The notes beneath the pieces are model-generated. The model had not been told where the DNA came from and searched no databases. It saw nothing but the letters and a program-made list of their open reading frames with translations. From Geothrix limicola (GTDB lineage: Bacteria > Acidobacteriota > Holophagae > Holophagales > Holophagaceae): a DNA stretch of 64,000 bases. Shown piece by piece: positions 59,737-64,000 of the stretch. Position 1 is the first letter of the stretch; each line of letters opens with the position of its first letter. The stretch lies in the NCBI RefSeq assembly GCF_030268085.1, contig NZ_BSDE01000003.1, positions 248,001-312,000 on the forward strand, given 5' to 3'. The translations under genes were made by a program, and so were the position numbers.

Positions 59737-60057
59737 ATGGGCAGTCTGGTGTTCAACGGACAGGTGGTGGCGCTGAACGAGGAGGGTTTCCTCGTGGAGC
59801 CGGGCCTCTGGAACGAGGATCTGGCGCGGGTCTTGGCCCGGGAGGAAGAGGGGCTCGAGACCCTGGACGAGGAGCACTGGGCGGTCATCCGGTTCATCCG
59901 CGCGCACTTCGAGGAGAAGCAGGGGGCGCCCATGGTCCGCGCGGTCTGCAAGGGCACGGGTCTGCGGCTCCAGCGCATCTACGACCTCTTTCCCAGTGGC
60001 CCCGCCAAGGGCGCCTGCAAGCTGGCGGGCCTGCCCAAGCCCGACGGCTGCGTCTAG
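59737..60057 (+). CDS. dsrC: DsrC/TusE-family sulfur-carrier protein with both redox cysteines
   Basis: A 106-residue cytoplasmic sulfur carrier. The C-terminal arm has C94 in GACKLAG and the penultimate C105 in DGCV, exactly ten residues apart, the two-cysteine pattern of true DsrC; TusE-only proteins keep just the last. In sulfate reducers DsrC carries sulfur as a trisulfide that is reduced by DsrMK. GGGAGG lies just upstream of the ATG. It is first in an operon with a DsrM-like and a DsrK-like gene and a cysteine desulfurase; dsrAB are not in the window. Confidence 0.92.
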   Translation: MGSLVFNGQVVALNEEGFLVEPGLWNEDLARVLAREEEGLETLDEEHWAVIRFIRAHFEEKQGAPMVRAVCKGTGLRLQRIYDLFPSGPAKGACKLAGLPKPDGCV

Positions 60058-60066
60058 GGGGTGTCG

Positions 60067-60684
60067 ATGTCTGTCGTGCTGACCTTGGGCGTGCTCGCCT
60101 CGGCCACCTGGGCCGTGGCGGGTCTCGTCCTGCTGCGAGCCGAGGCCCGTGCCTACGGATCGCGCGCCCTCCACGCGGCCCCCGCCGGGGACCCGGCCGC
60201 GGGCGTGCGCTACGCCTTCACGGGGGCCATGAGCCCCGGTGCCAAGGAGAGCGTGCGGGAGCACCTGCCTTCGTACTTCGCGGGCCTGGCCTACCACGGT
60301 GGCATCTTCACGGCCCTGGGCCTGCTGCTGCTTGCCCTGTGCGATGTGGCGCTGCCCGGCCGCATCCTGATGGGAGCCCGGATTCTCCTTGGCTTGGGTG
60401 TCTTGGGCGGTCTCGGGCTGCTGTTGAAGCGCCTCCTGAAGCCGGAGCTACGCCGCCTCTCCCACCCGGATGACGTGGTATCGAACCTGCTCGCCACGGC
60501 CTTCGTGGCCCTGGCCCTCACAGGGCCCGTTACGGCCTGGATGCTGAGCGCCATGCTGCTGCTGATCTACGTGCCCCTCGGCAAGATCCGGCACTGCCTC
60601 TTCTTCTTTGTGGCGCGCCGCCACCTCGGGGCCTTCTTCGGCCGCCGGGGCGTCTTTCCGCCGGGAGGCGCCCATGTCCGCTGA
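60067..60684 (+). CDS. Membrane protein, small DsrM/TmcC/NarI-like cytochrome b candidate
   Basis: A 205-residue membrane protein with about five hydrophobic helices. Histidines occur in GLAYHGGIFTALG and KIRHCLFFFVARRH, positions that could bind heme b as in DsrM/NarI-type subunits, but the protein is shorter than DsrM (about 330) and I cannot confirm heme ligation. I chose ATG 60067 (AGGGGG five bases upstream) over GTG 60061. It overlaps the DsrK-like gene by 11 bases, which strongly supports a two-subunit membrane complex. Confidence 0.7.
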   Translation: MSVVLTLGVLASATWAVAGLVLLRAEARAYGSRALHAAPAGDPAAGVRYAFTGAMSPGAKESVREHLPSYFAGLAYHGGIFTALGLLLLALCDVALPGRILMGARILLGLGVLGGLGLLLKRLLKPELRRLSHPDDVVSNLLATAFVALALTGPVTAWMLSAMLLLIYVPLGKIRHCLFFFVARRHLGAFFGRRGVFPPGGAHVR

Positions 60685-62041
60685 ACTGGATCAGAAGCTG
60701 GAGGCCCTCACGGACGAGACCCTCGCCAAGGGGCTGGCGGTTTTCCGCGAACATCTCAAAGAGGCCGAGGCGGGCTTCCTGAACGCCTGCGTCCGCTGCG
60801 GTCTCTGCGCGGACAGCTGCCACTACCACCGCGCCGAACCCAGGCTGGAGAACGTGCCGGGCCGCAAGCTGGATCACATCGCGAGCGTCTTCCGCGCCCA
60901 TTACACGACTTTTGGCCGCGTGGCGCCGGGCTTGGTGGGCGCCAAGCGCTTCGACCGCGACATGGCCCGCGCCTGGGTGGATGCGGTCTTCGGCCGCTGT
61001 TCGCTGTGCGGGCGCTGCTCACTCAACTGCACCATCGGCATCCCCATGCCCGCGCTGTTCCGCGCGGCGCGGCGGGCGCTCGGCGCCATGGGCCTGGTGC
61101 CCGACGATCTGCAGGCCAACGTGGAAAACAGCCTGAGGCACGGCAACAACATGGCCATCGAGCGCGAGGAGTGGGTGGAGACCCTCGAGTGGATCGAAGA
61201 AGAACTGCAGGCCGAGACGGGCGATCCGCAGGCCCGGATCCCCGTGGACAAGCAGGGCGCGCGCTGCCTCTTCACGGTGAATCCCCGCGAGGCCAAGTTC
61301 TTCCCGCTCTCCCTGCAGGCCAGCGCCAAGGTCTTCTGGGCGGCCAAGGAGGACTGGACCCTGGCCAGCGAGGCGGGCTGGGATCTCACGAACTATGCGC
61401 TGTTCACCTGCGAGGACGACCAGGCCGCGGCCATCGTGAAGAACCTCACGGACGCCATGACGCGGCTGGGCTGCGAGGTGCTGGTCATCGGCGAATGCGG
61501 CCACGGCTACCAGAGCGCGCGCTGGATGGGGCCCGAGTGGCTCAAATCCGCATTCCCTTTTCCCGTCGTGAGCATCCTCGAACTCATGGATCAGTACCTG
61601 GACGAAGGCCGCATCCAGGTCGATCCGACGAAGAACACCCAGCCCGTGACCTTGCATGACCCCTGCAACCTCGTGCGCCACGGCGGCATTTCGGAACCCC
61701 AGCGCCGCGTGCTGCGCAGGGCCGTGAACACCTTCACGGAGATGGCACCGCGAGGCATCGAGAACTACTGCTGCGGCGGGGGCGGCGGCCAGCTGGCCAT
61801 GTCCGAATACCGGAACCGGCGCCTGAAGGCGGGCCGCATGAAGGCGGATCAGATCCGCGCCACCGGCGCCAAGGTGGTGGCCGCCCCCTGTCACAACTGC
61901 ATCGATCAACTCAGTGAGCTGAACAAGGAATACCAGCTGAAGGTTCACATCAAGACCGTGGCGGAACTCGTCGCCGCGGCCCTCGTCCCGCCCACGTCCA
62001 CTCCCTCGTCTACACCCACATTCGCGGAGGCCCAGCCATGA
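60674..62041 (+). CDS. DsrK/HdrD-like iron-sulfur disulfide (trisulfide) reductase subunit
   Basis: A 455-residue protein. Two ferredoxin-type [4Fe-4S] sites use C39, C42, C45, C49 and C109, C112, C115, C119. The C-terminal half has CCG-type cysteine motifs, LHDPCNLVRHGG, ENYCCGGGGGQL and APCHNCIDQL, which in HdrB/HdrD/DsrK hold the special catalytic iron-sulfur cofactor. Family knowledge says it should reduce DsrC disulfide or trisulfide using electrons from the membrane partner. ATG 60674 has GGGAGG upstream; the four-base overlap with the cysteine desulfurase ties the unit together. Confidence 0.88.
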   Translation: MSAELDQKLEALTDETLAKGLAVFREHLKEAEAGFLNACVRCGLCADSCHYHRAEPRLENVPGRKLDHIASVFRAHYTTFGRVAPGLVGAKRFDRDMARAWVDAVFGRCSLCGRCSLNCTIGIPMPALFRAARRALGAMGLVPDDLQANVENSLRHGNNMAIEREEWVETLEWIEEELQAETGDPQARIPVDKQGARCLFTVNPREAKFFPLSLQASAKVFWAAKEDWTLASEAGWDLTNYALFTCEDDQAAAIVKNLTDAMTRLGCEVLVIGECGHGYQSARWMGPEWLKSAFPFPVVSILELMDQYLDEGRIQVDPTKNTQPVTLHDPCNLVRHGGISEPQRRVLRRAVNTFTEMAPRGIENYCCGGGGGQLAMSEYRNRRLKAGRMKADQIRATGAKVVAAPCHNCIDQLSELNKEYQLKVHIKTVAELVAAALVPPTSTPSSTPTFAEAQP

Positions 62042-63264
62042 CCCTGCTCCACCTTCCGATTCCGCCCGAAGTGAAGATGATCTACCTCGACAACGGGGCC
62101 ACCTCCTTCCCCAAGCCGCAGGAGGTCTACACGCGCATGGACACCTTCTACCGCTCGGCGGGCGTGAATCCCGGACGCAGCGGCTTCGACCTCTGCCTGG
62201 AGGCGGGTTCCCTCGTGGACGACACGCGGCGCCTGCTCTGCGATTTCTTCGGGGGCACGGATCCCAACCGCCTCGTCTTCGGCCTGAATTCGACGGACGC
62301 ACTGAACCTGGCCATCTGGGGCAGCCTCCAGCCCGGCGATCACGTCGTCACCACCCACCTGGAGCACAACGCCACGCTGCGGCCCCTCTGGAAGCTGGAG
62401 CAGGAGGGCAGTCCCGTCGATTGGGTGGACTTCGACGCGACCGGCTACGTGGATCCCGCCGAGGTCATCCGCCGCTTCAGGCCCGAAACGAAGGCCTGCG
62501 TCATGAACCATGCCTCCAACGTCATCGGCACCGTGCAGGACGCTGCCACCATCGGCGCGGCATGTCGCGAGCGCGGCATTCGCTTCATCCTGGACGTGAG
62601 CCAGAGCGCAGGCATGGTGCCCGTGAAGATGGATGAGCTGAACGCCGATATCGTCTGCTTCACGGGCCACAAGAGCCTGATGGGCCCCATGGGCATCGGC
62701 GGCATGTACGTGCGCGAGGGCGTGGAGGTGCGCCGCACCCGCGCGGGCGGCACGGGCGTGAAGAGCATCCAGCGCCAGCACCTGGACGAGTATCCCTACC
62801 GCATGGAGTACGGCACGCCCAACCTGCCGGGCATCGCGGGCCTGAACGCGGGCGTGCGGTGGGTGAACGAGTTGGGGCTTTCGACGATCCACCACCACGA
62901 GATGGTCCTGTGGCGGCGCCTGCGGGACGCCCTGCGGGAGATCGAGGGCGTGAGGCTCTACTGCGCCGAGGACATCCCGGGCCGCGAGCGGATCAGCGTG
63001 CTCTCCTTCAACGTGGAGGGGATGGAGGCAGCGGACGTGGGCACCATGCTGGACGTGGACCACAACATCGCCTGCCGCACGGGCCTCCACTGCACGCCCA
63101 TGGTGCACGAGCACCTGGGCACGGCGGCGATCCACGGCGCCGTGCGCTTCGGCATCGGCGCCTTCAATCACGCCGAGCACATCGAGGCGGCCATCGAGGG
63201 CGTGCGCGAGATCGCAGCCGGGCGCAGGCGCCGGGCCGCGAAGCTGGAGACGACGAGCGCCTAG
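62038..63264 (+). CDS. Cysteine desulfurase-family class V aminotransferase
   Basis: A 408-residue PLP enzyme. [14 protein letters not shown] starts the fold after a 13-residue leader; the PLP lysine is K212 in FTGHKSLMG, and the persulfide-carrying cysteine is most likely C352 in GLHCTPMVH. It resembles the cysteine desulfurase family protein group (SufS-like) more than IscS. Last gene in the dsrC-dsrM-like-dsrK-like operon, so it may load sulfur from cysteine onto DsrC; that transfer is inferred. Its stop shares CTAG with the convergent chemotaxis gene. Confidence 0.88.
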   Translation: MTLLHLPIPPEVKMIYLDNGATSFPKPQEVYTRMDTFYRSAGVNPGRSGFDLCLEAGSLVDDTRRLLCDFFGGTDPNRLVFGLNSTDALNLAIWGSLQPGDHVVTTHLEHNATLRPLWKLEQEGSPVDWVDFDATGYVDPAEVIRRFRPETKACVMNHASNVIGTVQDAATIGAACRERGIRFILDVSQSAGMVPVKMDELNADIVCFTGHKSLMGPMGIGGMYVREGVEVRRTRAGGTGVKSIQRQHLDEYPYRMEYGTPNLPGIAGLNAGVRWVNELGLSTIHHHEMVLWRRLRDALREIEGVRLYCAEDIPGRERISVLSFNVEGMEAADVGTMLDVDHNIACRTGLHCTPMVHEHLGTAAIHGAVRFGIGAFNHAEHIEAAIEGVREIAAGRRRRAAKLETTSA

Positions 63265-64000
63265 ACCCTGAACTGTCCGACGAGCTGGTTCTGGTCCTCG
63301 GCGACGCGGGCCAGCTCGGCGGCGGTGCGCGCCACTTCACTCACGGTGCGGGCCATCTGCTCGGTGGCGGTGGCGTTGTGGGCGACGCGGCCCAGGTTCT
63401 GATCCACCTGCTCGGCCACTTCGGTGCTGGTGCGGGCCTGTTCGTCGGCGGCGGCACCCACTTCGAGGATCATGGCCGCGAGGCCCTGGATGTTCGTATC
63501 GATGGTGCCGAGGGCCGCCACGGTGGCGTCGACCATCTCGGCGCCGCGGTCCACGGAGGCGTTGCTGCGCTCGATGAGTTCGCCGATCTCCCGCGCGGCG
63601 GCCCCGCTGCGTTCGGCCAGCTTGCGCACTTCCTCGGCCACGACGGCGAAGCCCTTGCCCATGGCCCCGGCCTTGGCGGCCTCGATGGCGGCGTTGAGCG
63701 AAAGCAGGTTGGTTTGCCGCGCGATGTCCTGGATGAGACGGACGGCGGCCACCATCCGGACCGTGGATTCGCGGATGTCATCCATGGCCTGGGCGCTTTC
63801 GCCGCCGGCCTGGGTGCCCTGGTTCACGGCGGCCACGGCGGCTTCGGATTCCTTCTGTGATCTGCGGATGTTGCCCGAGACTTGGTCGATTGAAGCGGAG
63901 AGCTGGGTGACGGCGGCGGCGACGCGCTCGAAGGCGGCGCGCTGGGCCACGGAGTTCTCGGCCAGGCTCGAACTGGTGGTGGCCATCTCCTCGCTGGAGG
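63261..64000 (-). CDS. Methyl-accepting chemotaxis protein, 5' end outside window
   Basis: Only the C-terminal cytoplasmic signalling domain is present (about 246 codons). The hairpin tip that contacts CheA/CheW reads [18 protein letters not shown], followed by [16 protein letters not shown], the two most conserved MCP segments. The flanks are long helical methylation regions. The sensor and membrane parts lie beyond base 64000. It indicates the organism has chemotaxis. The gene is convergent with the cysteine desulfurase. Confidence 0.95.
   Translation of the reverse strand, partial: SSEEMATTSSSLAENSVAQRAAFERVAAAVTQLSASIDQVSGNIRRSQKESEAAVAAVNQGTQAGGESAQAMDDIRESTVRMVAAVRLIQDIARQTNLLSLNAAIEAAKAGAMGKGFAVVAEEVRKLAERSGAAAREIGELIERSNASVDRGAEMVDATVAALGTIDTNIQGLAAMILEVGAAADEQARTSTEVAEQVDQNLGRVAHNATATEQMARTVSEVARTAAELARVAEDQNQLVGQFRV

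Overview
The window is 64 kb of GC-rich, densely packed bacterial chromosome with about 60 protein genes. Most belong to short operons whose genes overlap by 1 to 11 bases. I see no rRNA, tRNA, CRISPR array or insertion sequence. The gene set suggests a Gram-negative, motile or chemotactic, Holophaga/Geothrix-like member of the Acidobacteriota: periplasmic and lipoprotein enzymes, an MglA-type GTPase, HspR-controlled dnaKJ, and a small secreted Lys/Glu-rich protein of a kind I associate with acidobacteria. That placement is inference from gene content, not from a marker gene.

Region 1 (1-10734) is a maltodextrin and starch unit. It holds the 3' end of malK, then malE, malF and malG, a free-standing CBM41 starch-binding protein, a periplasmic MalS-type alpha-amylase, an alpha-glucan phosphorylase and a pullulanase lipoprotein. 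The transporter and amylase closely resemble the enterobacterial mal system. Region 2 (10865-20396) carries an epimerase-like protein and a glycosyltransferase, then the complete Entner-Doudoroff branch: gapA, eda and edd on the minus strand, divergent from zwf, pgl and hexR. Two HexR-like palindromes lie between edd and zwf. The two regions form one route: glucan capture, cleavage, glucose-6-phosphate, 6-phosphogluconate, KDPG, pyruvate plus glyceraldehyde-3-phosphate, then GAPDH.

Region 3 (20393-31336) is mixed: a DUF2235 hydrolase with a membrane-anchored pentapeptide-repeat protein, a secreted M28 peptidase, rsmE, terC, ribF, a hexapeptide acyltransferase, marC, glutathione peroxidase and several small unknown proteins. 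Region 4 (31481-44276) is rich in signalling genes: a LytS/LytTR pair, a PAS histidine kinase, an orphan OmpR-type regulator, and a striking fusion of an MglA-like GTPase to PAS, histidine-kinase and receiver domains. Between them is the uppS-cdsA-dxr-rseP envelope/isoprenoid operon, whose first gene starts inside a 107-bp tandem repeat.

Region 5 (44302-54285) contains tam, yacG, the dnaK-dnaJ-hspR heat-shock unit, a sigma-70 family factor, a DnaC/IstB-like ATPase with an altered Walker A motif, an MMPL/RND exporter and a MidA-like methyltransferase. Region 6 (54365-64000) has a secreted CocE-type hydrolase, the agmatine-to-putrescine pair aguA-aguB, a MocR regulator, and an operon of dsrC, a small membrane cytochrome-like protein, a DsrK/HdrD-like iron-sulfur protein and a cysteine desulfurase, with no dsrAB in view. 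It ends in a truncated chemotaxis receptor. The best candidates for something undescribed are the MglA-kinase fusion and the DsrC/cysteine-desulfurase operon.
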